DNA of 64,000 nucleotides from Prevotella falsenii DSM 22864 = JCM 15124 (GTDB lineage Bacteria > Bacteroidota > Bacteroidia > Bacteroidales > Bacteroidaceae), in the NCBI RefSeq assembly GCF_000613945.1, contig NZ_BAJY01000003.1, positions 62,001-126,000 of the forward strand, read 5' to 3'. The notes under the pieces are model-generated. The model worked only from the letters and a program-made list of their open reading frames with translations. It had not been told where the DNA came from and made no database searches. This document shows, piece by piece, positions 9,729 through 19,765 of the stretch. Position numbers and translations under genes: made by a program. The number at the start of each line of letters is the position of its first letter. Position 1 is the first letter of the stretch.

Positions 9729-9935
9729 GATGATATTAATTTTTTAGTTGAACTTATTTATTATTACATTATTATTTTTTCAAAAGGGGTGTATAGACTT
9801 AGTTATACGTCTGCGAAATTAAAGAAATTATTTGATATAGGCAAATATTTAAGCATATTTTCACATTATATTTTATTGTGCAATCATTCTTTTTTGCTCA
9901 CAAATTGAAAATTACACAACATTATAACACTGCTG

Positions 9936-11250
9936 CTACCGAACCTCTTCCACAACGGTACTAATCCCCTTTATTTTCTCTCCTTTCGTCATTTTGAGAA
10001 TTTGAGATATTTTTGTGCGGGGAACGGCGACATAGGTAAAGCGTGGCATTACATCTATTCTGCCTATATCGGTTTGCTTTAGATCTGCCTTCTTACACAG
10101 AAAGCCGACTATATCGCCTTTCGATATTTTGTCTTTCTTGCCCTTACCTATATATAATGTAGTCATACGAGCAGGCTTTACAGCGGGCAACGTTGCAGGA
10201 AGTTCCATTGTTTCTACTTCCTGTTCTACGTATTCAGGAAGTTGTTCCTCCGGTCCAAGCACAAAGAAAGCATTGCCTTGCTTGTCCCAACGGGCAGTTC
10301 TGCCCACTCTGTGTACATATTCTTCTTCGTTTTCGGGCAGGTGGTAATGAATAATATTGTCTACGTCAGGAATGTCCAAGCCCCTCGCACCCAAATTCGT
10401 GCTTACAAAAATGTTAGTTGAACTGTTTGAAAAGCGATACAACATAGCTTCGCGCTCTTTCTGTTCCAAGCCTCCATGGAACATAGAAACAGCGAAACCT
10501 TCTTCTTTCAAATAAGTAGCAGTGCGAATAATGGCATCTCGATAATTCAAGAAAACAATGCTGCTTTTATCGCCTAAGTACTTTAACAGGTTGGAAAGCG
10601 TTTCCAACTTGTCCTTCTCTGTGCTGCGAACGATGTGCAGTTGAATACGATTGGGGACTTTTTCTTCTTCGTCTCGGTAGTCTATGCGAATGTTTCGCCC
10701 CATATTCACGAATTTTGGAATAGATTCTGCCTCTGTTGCAGAAAGCAATATGCGGCGTTCTACTGCCGGCAACTTACCAACGATTTCCTGCATTTCATCT
10801 TGGAAACCCATTTCCAAACACTTATCGAACTCGTCGATAATGAGCCACTTAATGTTTTCCGACGTTAAGTTGCCTTTATCAAGGTGGTCGTTCAATCTAC
10901 GGTGTGGCAAAAAGGATTTGTGGTTTTACGTTGCGCATCTCCCTATGTTCGTCCATTGTCGGTCTACCGCCATAGAGTGGCATTGCTTTTAAACCTGCCT
11001 TCATATCTTGAATCACATTTGCCGACTGTTTGGCTAACTCTCTTCCCGGCACCAAAACGACAGCTTGTACCTCGTCTTTCGTTGAATCCAACAACTGTAT
11101 CAAAGGCAACAGATAGGCATACGTCTTTCCCGACCCCGTTGGCGATAATACTATAACATCTTTATTAGAACGCAAGATTGCTTCTGAAGTCGCTTCTTGC
11201 ATCAGGTTCAGTTCTATTCCTAACTTCTCTATTACTTTATTTATTTTCAT
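9936..11250 (-). CDS. DbpA-like DEAD-box RNA helicase (frameshift at about 10900)
   Basis: Two overlapping frames make one helicase of about 438 residues. The N-terminal part has the Q-motif, Walker A (SPTGSGKTY, 36-44), motif Ia (LVPGRELA) and runs to FATP. The second part resumes at RLNDHL and has motif II as DEFD, motif III SAT, then the helicase C domain (STNLGARGLDIP, HRVGRTAR) and a C-terminal DbpA-type RNA-binding domain (YIGKGKKDKISKGD to IDVMPRFTYVAVP). The break falls inside the invariant TPGR motif: CCGTAGA is seen where CCGGGTAGA is needed, so two G are missing from a G run. A sequencing or assembly deletion is more likely than decay. The domain suggests a role in ribosome assembly. 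It overlaps the downstream end of the TPR gene by 14 bp. Confidence 0.85.
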
Positions 11251-12448
11251 TCCGTAGTCTATCTATTTCGTCAAACTCTTTTCCCATATTCAAATTCAGA
11301 TAAATTGTGTATAGCGGTGCTAACCATTTGTCTCGTGCTTTCGGTGCTAATTTTCTGTACTGCTCAAGATAAGGCATTGCCGTTTCATAGAGTTTGTTTA
11401 TCTTTGCTCGTTTAGAACGGCTTTCTTGCGTTTTAGCTAACTCAATGGCTTGGTCGAAATAAGCTAATCCTATGTTGCAATAGGCATCGGCAAATTTATC
11501 GTTTTCTTTTATAAGTTGTAAGCATATATCTATACATTCTTTATAATGACCCAAGTTCAGCAATGCTGTACTCTTTGTAAAACGGAATAACACACTGGTA
11601 GAATCTGCCTCTAAAGCCTTGTTCGTTATACGGAGTGCCATTTCGTTATCACCCTTTTTGACATAGTATTCCACCAAACGGGGAAAGAAAAATGCAAAGT
11701 TAGGATATTCCTTAAAGCCTTCTTGTAAGGCTTTAACATACTTTGCAGTGTCTTTCTGTACCAAATAGGCATCGGCTTCATACTGTCTTACAAAGTTCAA
11801 CATTGATGTATCACGTTCAGCCAAGCGCAGATGGCGCATTGTTTTCTCCGTATCTTTCAGCTTATAGCCACAGTACATCGCCCAATAGCCTGCATGCGGC
11901 ATCAATGCATCTTTGTGTTCGTAGTCGTAACCAACAAAAAGCGACTGCTTATCGCTCTTTATATAATTGTCGAAATAGTCGTAAGCTGTGTTGTAATCCT
12001 TTGTATGAATAAAGTATGTGCCGCCATTAAACAAGTTCGGGCGAATGGAATTAAGCAGTTGTGCGTGTCGTGCTCTATATTTGGGGCGTACCGGAGTTGG
12101 TGTATACAAGCGAGCATCAATAGTATCAAAGCTCGCCATTGTTTCATACATTCGCTTTGTAACAGAAAAGAAAGCTGCCGTATCGTACTTCTGTTTTAAA
12201 TACAATTTCTCGTTTCCTTGTTCGTATTGCTTTATCAGAACATCGCAAAGCACTATCCAAATCTTTGTATTCGTACGATTGGCAGAGTCTTCCAGCAATG
12301 TTCGCATCGATTTCTCGGCTTTATTTAATTCTTTTCCGGCTTTCAATAAATCACGTGCTGTTGCTATTTGCTTCTTCTGTGCAAATACCAACAACGGACA
12401 AAACATAAGTATATATAACAGTGTTTTCTTCAAATTCTTCCGTTTCAC
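11237..12448 (-). CDS. Exported TPR protein (third of three tandem paralogues)
   Basis: This 403-residue protein has a signal peptide (hydrophobic LLYILMFCPLLVFA) and TPR-like helices through most of its length, for example TAFRFTKSTALLNLGHYKECID-type pairs and FADAYCNIGLAYFDQAIEL. It begins with GTG at 12448, overlapping the preceding TGA by 4 bp, so translation is probably coupled. It resembles its two upstream neighbours in layout: signal peptide, RPNLFNGGTYF-like segment, YDYFDNYI, then repeats. No enzyme motif is visible. It probably works in the periplasm as a protein-binding scaffold; the partner is unknown. Confidence 0.75.
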   Translation of the reverse strand: MKRKNLKKTLLYILMFCPLLVFAQKKQIATARDLLKAGKELNKAEKSMRTLLEDSANRTNTKIWIVLCDVLIKQYEQGNEKLYLKQKYDTAAFFSVTKRMYETMASFDTIDARLYTPTPVRPKYRARHAQLLNSIRPNLFNGGTYFIHTKDYNTAYDYFDNYIKSDKQSLFVGYDYEHKDALMPHAGYWAMYCGYKLKDTEKTMRHLRLAERDTSMLNFVRQYEADAYLVQKDTAKYVKALQEGFKEYPNFAFFFPRLVEYYVKKGDNEMALRITNKALEADSTSVLFRFTKSTALLNLGHYKECIDICLQLIKENDKFADAYCNIGLAYFDQAIELAKTQESRSKRAKINKLYETAMPYLEQYRKLAPKARDKWLAPLYTIYLNLNMGKEFDEIDRLRNENK

Positions 12449-13557
12449 TTCTTAAATTTATTCGTCAATGCTTCTAATTCTTGTGCTTTTATCTTATCGC
12501 CAAGTAGGGTATAGGCCATATACAAGGGGTTTACCCAGTCTACTTTGTTGCGTCGTGGGTCTTTGGCTCTCACACGTTCAAGGTAGTTTCGTGCGTCAGC
12601 GAAATATATCATATAGTCGTTTTCCGATATAAGCTCCCCTTGTTGCTGCTTCTCCAACACCTCGTTCCTTATTTCCATCCCTCTCATGTTCAAGCATACA
12701 CCTATATTAAAAGCTATCGGGATAAGGTTGGGTGAAAGTTCATCAGCCACTTTATATGCCTCAATGGCTTCGTCCCATCTGCCTGCTTGCATAGCAATTT
12801 CGCCTTTCAATATCCAAGGTACAGCCGATTTAGAGTCATTTACAAGCTGGTGGTCGATAAACCTCTCTATATTAAAGCGTGCTGTAGAGTGTTGGTAGAA
12901 CTTCATTAGCCACGAGAAATATTTGGAATTAGTGGGCTCTGTTTCGTATAACTTTGCCAATACGGCAAGATATTGCAACGAGTCTTCAGCATTTTTCATT
13001 TGCTCGCCCATGCATTCGGTTTTAACTTCTACCGATGCTTGCGCCGTTTCTTCATATTGCATGGCTATGTCTGCATATTTTTCTGCCATTCTGAAGTTTC
13101 TCGATTTCAAGTAGTCGTAAGCCAAATAGTATGCTGCTATACCGCTTTCGTCGGGTATATCAATCACCATTGGATTACTTCTTGCGGTTAAATAAAGTTC
13201 TAAAGCTTTCTGTCCTTCTACCTTTGTGTAGCTGTTCTTGAGCAGAAACTGTCCTGCGTCTATCAGCATCGGGTACAATGTTGTTACACGCAGCATGTTT
13301 TCTTCGCCAAACTCAGTCTTCACCTTTCCTTTACGATTAGGCATTCGGTCGTATTCTTCGCATTTCAGCGAGTATGTTATGCCATCTACCACAGCTCGAT
13401 AGACGGTGAGCGAATCCCTATTCGTATTTGTTTGTACTCGATGATAAGCGGTTTCAGCCAGTTTATTCAGTTTTGCTGCATTTGCTTTATTGTCTTGCGC
13501 TTGTACCGACAGAAAACAAAAAGATAGAAATGAGATAAATGCTATTAACTTCTTCAT
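12445..13557 (-). CDS. Exported TPR protein (second of three tandem paralogues)
   Basis: The protein has 370 residues, a signal peptide (FISFLSFCFLSVQAQ) and an all-helical TPR-like body (WILKGEIAMQAGRWDEAIEAYKV near residue 250, shown here as a repeat landmark). The segment YDRMPNRKGKVKTEF matches YDNLPNQKGKVKPKF in the upstream paralogue, so the genes arose by duplication. It follows the first TPR gene by 154 bp, a gap holding a terminator-like hairpin, so expression may be reduced relative to that gene. Function is unknown. Confidence 0.78.
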   Translation of the reverse strand: MKKLIAFISFLSFCFLSVQAQDNKANAAKLNKLAETAYHRVQTNTNRDSLTVYRAVVDGITYSLKCEEYDRMPNRKGKVKTEFGEENMLRVTTLYPMLIDAGQFLLKNSYTKVEGQKALELYLTARSNPMVIDIPDESGIAAYYLAYDYLKSRNFRMAEKYADIAMQYEETAQASVEVKTECMGEQMKNAEDSLQYLAVLAKLYETEPTNSKYFSWLMKFYQHSTARFNIERFIDHQLVNDSKSAVPWILKGEIAMQAGRWDEAIEAYKVADELSPNLIPIAFNIGVCLNMRGMEIRNEVLEKQQQGELISENDYMIYFADARNYLERVRAKDPRRNKVDWVNPLYMAYTLLGDKIKAQELEALTNKFKK

Positions 13558-13662
13558 AAGCCTACATGATAGTTGTATGTCCTATTCTATTCCATAAGGG
13601 CTTATAGACAAAGTATTTTAAACGAAAAACGAAACAATGTCGGAATAGGACTTATAAAAGAG

Positions 13663-13702
13663 TTTCCCCTTTTGGTATGCGGACACACCCAAAAAGGGGA
13701 AC
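13663..13702 (-). terminator. Hairpin after the first TPR gene
   Basis: On the minus strand GTTCCCCTTTTTGG pairs with a near-complementary CCAAAAGGGGAAA, followed by CTCTTTTATAA. It starts 9 bp after the TPR stop at 13712. It is probably a partial terminator, since two related genes follow in the same direction. Confidence 0.65.
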
Positions 13703-13711
13703 GATATAATA

Positions 13712-14965
13712 TTATTCTTCATAACCTGCATCAGCAGCGAGTGCTTTTGTTTCAGGTGCTTGAGGACCCTTAACGAAATAGTAGCTTCCGTAAAGAGGAT
13801 ATGCCCACAAGTTCTTGTTCTGCTTTGCAGTGTCAAGTGCTTTGGCTTTTTCCAAGTAAGAAATAGCTTCGTTGTAAACAACGTTGAACTGTTCGCGTGC
13901 TTCCTTGGTCAAGTTCTTCACTGCCATAACACGCTCCTGAGCCTTGTAGAAGAGGCATTGACCGATTGATGCGTTGATAGCAATTTGTGCGCTTTCGTCG
14001 CTTGCTAATGGCAAAGCCTTCTTCAATGCTGCAACAGCACCGTCGTAGTTCTTCTTAACGCTTTCAAACTGACCCTTCAATACGAGTGCGCTGTAGTTGT
14101 TTGGGTCTTTAGCAAGGTGGTTGTCGATTACCTGCATAGCTTTGTCGCCCATGCCCAGTGCGTTGTAAGTAGAAGCCAATGTTGAAAGAAGAGCTTCGTT
14201 GGTCTCGTCTTGCGCATAGATAGATGCCAGTTTTTCAGCGTATGCAAGAGAATCCTGACGTGTTTTCAACTGCGAGCCCATAATGGCAAGCTTCAGGTTT
14301 TGTGCTTCTTTTGCGCGTTCTTGGTTCTTTAATGCGTACTCTACATACTTCTCTGCCTTTGCAAAGTCGTTGTTTTGGTAAGCATAGATAGTTGCGAAGT
14401 AAGCTATTTCTGACAAGTTCTGGTCTTGTTCCTTGAACTTAATAAATTCCGGATAGTCTGCTGACTCTACATATTCTGCCAAATACTTGTATGCCATCTT
14501 GTCGTCCTTACCTTGAAAGTATATACCACCATTGATAAGTGTTGGACGGAGCTTGTACACCTGCTCTACCAAAGCAGAGAATTTAGGCTTTACTTTGCCC
14601 TTTTGGTTGGGCAGATTGTCGTACTTAATGGCTTCAACACCAGAGTCGAAAGCAGCACCTACAGCCATATAGAGACCTTTTTCGTCTACCGGTTTGTTGC
14701 CTTCCTTACCCATTTGCTGTTGGGTTTCGTTCTCAAGCTGAATGCCTTGCTCGTAGTTTACTTTCTTCATAGCCAATTCGTAGAGACGGTTGTAAGCCTT
14801 AGCCTTTTCGTCGTTACCTGCGAGTTGGTTCAGAGTAGATTGCAAAAGATTAGCAGCTTCAGCATAGTTCTGCGCCTTCATAATTGCTTTCAATGGTTCG
14901 CTGTCGCCAGCAAATGCAGCCGATGTTCCTATTAACATCATCACTGCCATGATTAATTTTTTCAT
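13712..14965 (-). CDS. Exported TPR protein (first of three tandem paralogues)
   Basis: This 417-residue protein has a signal peptide (MKKLIMAVMMLIGTSAAFAG) and TPR repeats (for example LLSTLASTYNALGMGDKAM, then LAKDPNNYSALVLKGQFESV, about residues 255-300). A TPR gene directly after gyrA is a recurrent arrangement in Bacteroidales. It lies 83 bp downstream of gyrA in the same direction. No catalytic motif is seen. It is the best preserved of the three paralogues and may be a periplasmic scaffold; that role is inference. Confidence 0.8.
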   Translation of the reverse strand: MKKLIMAVMMLIGTSAAFAGDSEPLKAIMKAQNYAEAANLLQSTLNQLAGNDEKAKAYNRLYELAMKKVNYEQGIQLENETQQQMGKEGNKPVDEKGLYMAVGAAFDSGVEAIKYDNLPNQKGKVKPKFSALVEQVYKLRPTLINGGIYFQGKDDKMAYKYLAEYVESADYPEFIKFKEQDQNLSEIAYFATIYAYQNNDFAKAEKYVEYALKNQERAKEAQNLKLAIMGSQLKTRQDSLAYAEKLASIYAQDETNEALLSTLASTYNALGMGDKAMQVIDNHLAKDPNNYSALVLKGQFESVKKNYDGAVAALKKALPLASDESAQIAINASIGQCLFYKAQERVMAVKNLTKEAREQFNVVYNEAISYLEKAKALDTAKQNKNLWAYPLYGSYYFVKGPQAPETKALAADAGYEE

Positions 14966-15048
14966 ATTAGTTTATAATTTAAAGATTAATACTCGTTATT
15001 AAGTTTTCTCTATTCAATATATACGATTTTCCAATAACGTTTAATATT

Positions 15049-17668
15049 CTATTCAAAATCTACCGATGGTGCTGCCGTTTCCGTGCTTTCATCGTCTGGG
15101 TTGCCGTCGTTGGCTTTGTCTTCGTTACCTCCTGCAAGTCCGTTTTGGAAATCTTCGTTTGCTTTGTTCCACTGCGAACGACTTTCTTCTTCAACTTGTT
15201 CTTCCATTTCGGCACTCATAACTTTGCACACCGATGCTATAACATCGTTTTTCTTTGCAAGATTGATAAGACGAACGCCCTGTGTAGCGCGTCCCATAAC
15301 ACGGCATTCTGCCACTGAAAGACGGATAACGATGCCACTTTGATTGATAATCATAAGGTCGTTCTCGTCTGTTACATTCTTTATTGCAACTAATTTTCCC
15401 GTCTTTTCGGTTATGTTCAGCGTCTTTACACCCTTACCGCCACGGTTTGTGAGTCGGTAGTCTTCCACGCCTGAACGTTTTCCGTAGCCTTCTTCCGATA
15501 CCACCATAACCGTTTCGGTTTCAGCATCGTTTACAACAATCATACCTATCACGCGTCATCGCCGTCTTCGTCGAGGCGCATACCACGCACACCGGTAGAT
15601 ACACGTCCCATTGTACGTACTGCCTCTTCGTTGAAACGACACGCACGACCGTTGCGGTTGGCTATGATAAGCTCGTTATGACCGTTTGTCAAGCGTACGT
15701 TTACCACCTCGTCGCCTTCATTTATATTGATGGCTATCACACCATTGGTGCGTGGACGAGAATAGTGGCGCAGCGATGTCTTCTTCACCAAGCCGCATTT
15801 TGTAGCGAACACTACATAATGTGAGTCGAGGAATTCCTCATCGTCTAAGCCTTTTATACGCAAGAATGCGTTTACACTGTCGTCAGGGTCGAGTGCCAGC
15901 ATGTTTTGAATGGCACGCCCTTTCGATGTTTTATCACCTTCAGGAATGTCGTAACACTTCATCCAGAAACAACGGCCTTTCTTCGTAAAGAACAACATTG
16001 TCTGGTGCATCGTTGCCGGATAGATGAACTCCGTAAAGTCCTTGTCTCTCGTGCGTGCGCCTTTCGAACCGACACCGCCCCGTGCCTGCTCCTTAAAGTC
16101 GGCAAGCGGTGTGCGCTTAATGTAGCCGAGGTGGCTGATGGTAATAACTACCGGGTCGTTAGGATAGAAGTCTTCGGCGTTGAACTCGTGTTCGTCCGGA
16201 ATGATTTCGGTACGGCGAACGTCTCCATACTTTTCTTTCACCTCTTGCAGTTCTTCCTTCATTACTTCTTTGCAACGCTCCGGATTATCAAGAATTTCCT
16301 GCAAGTTCTTTATGGTCTGCATCAACTCGTCGTATTCAGCGTGCAACTGGTCCATACGCAAACCTGTGAGTTGCGACAAGCGCATATCTACAATCGCCTT
16401 CGATTGCAGTTCGTCTAACTCGAAACGTTTTTCCAAGTTGGTTTGTGCTTCTGCCGGTGTCTGACTTGCACGAATGATATGTACCACCTCGTCGATGTTG
16501 TCGCAAGCTATGATTAAGCCTTCCAATATGTGGGCACGCTCCTTAGCCTTGTTCAACTCGAACTTTGTGCGACGAATGGTTACATCGTGGCGGTGCTCTA
16601 CAAAGTATTTCACACATTCTTGCAGGCTCAACAAGCGTGGACGACCGTTTACAAGCGCAATGCAGTTTACAGAGAACGAACTCTGAAGAGCTGTCATCTT
16701 GAACAGTTTGTTCAAGATAATGTTGGCATTGGCATCGCGTTTCACGTCTACAACAATGCGCATACCTTGGCGACCTGTCTCGTCGTTCACGTTTGAAATG
16801 CCTTCCAACTTGCCTTCTTTCACCAAGTCGGCAATGTATTCAATGAGTTGCTGCTTGTTTACACCGTATGGAATTTCGGTTACAACAATCTTGTCGTGCT
16901 GGTCGTCGCTTTCTATTTCTGCTTTTGCGCGCATCACCACACGTCCCTTACCGGTTTCGTAAGCGTCTTTTACGCCTTGTAATCCGTAGATGTAAGCACC
17001 TGTGGGGAAGTCAGGAGCAGGTATATACTGCATCAGTTCTTCGACCGTTATGTCGGGATTGTCTATGTAAGCGCAACAACCGTCTATCACTTCGTTCAGG
17101 TTGTGTGTAGGAATGTTTGTCGCCATACCCACGGCAATACCATTACCTCCGTTTACGAGCAGGTTTGGAATTTTGGTTGGCATCACAGAGGCTCCTTCAA
17201 CGTGTCGTCGAAGTTGTTCACCATGTCTACCGTATCTTTTTCAATGTCGTCCATTACGTGCTCGCCCATCTTTGCCAAGCGGCACTCTGTGTAACGCATA
17301 GCTGCCGGTGAGTCGCCATCAACAGAACCAAAGTTGCCTTGTCCGTCCACCAGTTTGTAGCGCATATTCCACTCTTGTCCCATGCGCACCAATGCGCCGT
17401 ACACAGAAGAATCGCCGTGCGGGTGGTACTTACCGAGCACTTCGCCAACAACACGTGCACATTTCTTATAAGGTTGATTACTAAAGTTACCAATGCCACG
17501 CATACCGTAAAGGATACGACGGTGCACAGGTTTAAAACCATCGCGTACATCAGGAAGCGCACGAGCCACAATCACCGACATGGAATAGTCGATGTAAGAG
17601 CTTTTCATCTCTTCCTCAATGTTTATTTTCAAAATACGATCTTGGTCTATTGTCTGATTTTCGTCCAT
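15049..17668 (-). CDS. gyrA: DNA gyrase subunit A (two apparent frameshifts)
   Basis: Three consecutive frames (17668-17183, 17186-15549, 15552-15049) together encode a full GyrA of about 870 residues. The first has the winged-helix region with [15 protein letters not shown] and the catalytic Tyr126 in AAMRYTE. The second covers the tower and coiled coil and begins the C-terminal beta-pinwheel (GQ-type box seen as [16 protein letters not shown]). The third completes the pinwheel and ends in an acidic tail. Both joints need one base: CCTCTGTGATG should be CCTTCTGTGATG, and GACGCGTGATA should have one more base before GTG. GyrA is essential, so the breaks are taken as base-calling errors. The residue at the E. 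coli Asp87 position is Gly91; I believe this is natural in Bacteroidales rather than a resistance change. Confidence 0.93.
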
Positions 17669-17964
17669 TATATATATGTATTTTTATTTTCTGCTGTTGT
17701 AGCTTTCCGCAAACCTTTACATTTCAAACAAAAATCGCCGTAAATGGTATTTATTTTCGTTTTAAGGGCTTTCAGTAGCTATTTCAAGCTGTAAAAGTAC
17801 GAAATAAAAACGACATACAAACCCTTAAAAGCGAAAAAAACAGTATTTTAAGGATTGTTATAGGTGATGCGGACGTTTATAGTGGCGCAACGAAGCAAGC
17901 AGACAGCACAAAAATATATGGGCAAAAGGTAGCAATGTAAGGGCATAGAGGTTTTGTTCCTAAT

Positions 17965-18273
17965 AACGTGAGCCGACATAAGAAAGCAGGCTTATCAGGC
18001 AATCTTTCGATTGTTTTTAAGCAAGTCTGCTAATGAAAAAGTGAGCGTTTTTCGGTTTAATATTGTAAAGATAATTCTGTTAAAAAGTGATATAATCGCT
18101 TTGACGTTGCGAAACCGTAGGTTTTGCGTTGTAAAACCTACGCTTTTACCGTGCAAAACCTACGGTTTTAGAATGCAAAACAATAGGTTTTGTAATGCGT
18201 TGATAAATAATAAGTTACACGATAGCTATGTTTGTGAAAAATGTTTACACCGTTATTGCGTTTTTTTTTGTTA
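17965..18273 (+). repeat. Dispersed structured repeat family 1, copy B
   Basis: This is a long copy (about 309 bp) that shares its left extension (from AACGTGAG through GCAGGC, CAGGCAATCT and GTGAGCGTTTTTCGG) only with copy E at 57348. AAACCGTAGGTTTTGC (18112-18127) pairs perfectly with GCAAAACCTACGGTTT (18153-18168). The rest of the 739-bp gap between gyrA and the dehydrogenase gene (17669-17964) shows no gene, only AT-rich sequence. Confidence 0.88.
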
Positions 18274-18311
18274 AAAAAAATACCCCACGTTCCTAATCTC
18301 AACATTCAGAA

Positions 18312-18339
18312 AAGGGCAGTATTTTTTGTAACTGCCCTT
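18312..18339 (-). terminator. Intrinsic terminator of the nucleotide-sugar dehydrogenase gene
   Basis: AAGGGCAGT and ACTGCCCTT form a 9-bp stem with a 10-nt loop. On the minus strand it is followed by TTCTG after CCCTTTT. It lies about 70 bp after the stop codon at 18408. Confidence 0.7.
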
Positions 18340-18407
18340 AATGAATTAGCGAAAGAGGGCTACTCTTTTGCCCAATTTCCATCGAATAGTTTCGTTCCTT
18401 CGTTGTA

Positions 18408-19658
18408 TTAATCGCATTGGAAAATGTCGCGGGTGTAGACCTTCTCTCTTACATCGTCCAATGTGCTATCGTATCGGTTGGCAATAATTTCGTCGCATTC
18501 CGTCTTGAATTTCTGCAAGTCGTTCACCACCAAACTGCCAAAGAAGGTTGTCCCGTCTTCCAGTGTCGGTTCGTATATAAGCACCTTTGCACCTTTCGCC
18601 TTTATGCGCTTCATGACTCCTTGAATGGAACTCTGGCGGAAATTATCGCTGTTCGACTTCATCGTCAATCGGTAAACGCCTATCACGCATTCCTTTTCTA
18701 CTGTCGGATTGTAGTTCCCCTGTTCGTTATAATCGTAATATCCGGCTTTGTTCAACACTTGGTCGGCAATGAAATCCTTGCGTGTACGGTTGCTTTCCAC
18801 AATGGCTTGAATCAGGTTTTCAGGCACATCAGAGTAGTTTGCCAACAGTTGTTTCGTATCTTTCGGCAAGCAGTAGCCACCATAACCGAACGATGGGTTG
18901 TTGTAGAACGAACCAATGCGTGGGTCGAGGCACACACCTTGTATTATATTAGCCGTGTTTAAGCCTTTCACTTCTGCGTATGTGTCGAGTTCGTTGAAAT
19001 AGCTTACGCGCAAAGCCAAATAGGTGTTGGCAAACAATTTCACCGCTTCGGCTTCGGTCAATCCCATGAAAAGCGTTGGAATATCCTCTTTTATAGCACC
19101 CTCTTTCAAGAGTTCGGCAAACTCGTGGGCAGCTTTGTCCAATCGTTCGTCGTTTTCCGGGCGTGCAACAATAATGCGACTGGGATATAAATTATCGTAT
19201 AGTGCCTTGCTTTCGCGCAAAAATTCGGGTGCAAAAATAATGTTTTCGCAGTTGTATTTCTGTCTTACGTGCTCGGTAAAACCTACCGGAATGGTCGATT
19301 TTATCACCATAATGGCATTCGAGTTCACACGCATCACTTGTTCTATCACCTCTTCAACGTGTGTTGTATCGAAATAGTTGCGCACCGGGTCGTAGTTCGT
19401 TGGCGTGGCAATCACTACGAAATCGGCATCGCGATAAGCCGTTTCGCCGTCTAAGGTAGCCGTTAGGTGCAACTCTTTTTCTGCTAAATATTGTTCAATG
19501 TAGTCGTCTTGAATAGGCGATAGCTTATTATTAATAAGGTCTACCTTTTCTTTTATAACGTCTACTGCCACCACATCATGGTTTTGGCTCAACAGTGTTG
19601 CAATGCTTAAACCTACATATCCGGTTCCGGCAACTGCTATTTTATATTTCTTTTCCAT
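18408..19658 (-). CDS. ugd: UDP-glucose 6-dehydrogenase family protein
   Basis: This 416-residue NAD-dependent nucleotide-sugar dehydrogenase has the N-terminal Rossmann loop [12 protein letters not shown] (9-20), the NAD-binding [10 protein letters not shown], the substrate segment FAPEFLRES, and the active-site cysteine in [15 protein letters not shown]. The pattern fits UDP-glucose to UDP-glucuronate oxidation, which supplies surface polysaccharide; UDP-ManNAc dehydrogenase is less likely given the PEFLRE and GGYCLPKD spacing. It appears monocistronic, with a terminator downstream and a -7 element (TATCTTTG, minus) 26 bp upstream. Confidence 0.88.
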   Translation of the reverse strand: MEKKYKIAVAGTGYVGLSIATLLSQNHDVVAVDVIKEKVDLINNKLSPIQDDYIEQYLAEKELHLTATLDGETAYRDADFVVIATPTNYDPVRNYFDTTHVEEVIEQVMRVNSNAIMVIKSTIPVGFTEHVRQKYNCENIIFAPEFLRESKALYDNLYPSRIIVARPENDERLDKAAHEFAELLKEGAIKEDIPTLFMGLTEAEAVKLFANTYLALRVSYFNELDTYAEVKGLNTANIIQGVCLDPRIGSFYNNPSFGYGGYCLPKDTKQLLANYSDVPENLIQAIVESNRTRKDFIADQVLNKAGYYDYNEQGNYNPTVEKECVIGVYRLTMKSNSDNFRQSSIQGVMKRIKAKGAKVLIYEPTLEDGTTFFGSLVVNDLQKFKTECDEIIANRYDSTLDDVREKVYTRDIFQCD

Positions 19659-19683
19659 ACGAAGCGTTTTTTCAAATTCCTTG

Positions 19684-19691
19684 CAAAGATA
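19684..19691 (-). promoter_or_regulatory. Bacteroidetes -7 element for ugd
   Basis: TATCTTTG on the minus strand matches the TAnnTTTG consensus and sits 26 bp before the ugd start. No TTG at the usual distance was found, so this is a half match. Confidence 0.45.
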
Positions 19692-19765
19692 ACCATTTTC
19701 TCAGAAATGCGTGCCCTTAATATTAAAAGGTAGACTATTGAAAGGTTGGTTGTAGGCAGTCATAC

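Noticed and set aside
10897..11250. N-terminal helicase fragment as a pseudogene
   Set aside because: All helicase motifs are intact on both sides, and the break is repaired by restoring a G run. It is annotated as one gene.
17380..17410. Gly91 at the Asp87-equivalent of GyrA as a quinolone-resistance change
   Set aside because: I recall [12 protein letters not shown] sequence as wild type in Bacteroidales; there is no basis here for calling resistance.
15049..17668. Three separate gyrase A genes or a split gyrA
   Set aside because: The three frames are consecutive parts of one protein with 4-bp overlaps, and one inserted base each restores conserved sequence.
18011..18274. Reading frame with NRRFC and LLPCKTYGF inside repeat copy B (and similar frames in copies C, D, F)
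   Set aside because: The frames recur because the repeat recurs; their 'conservation' follows the hairpin bases, and copy A has a stop. They are not treated as genes.
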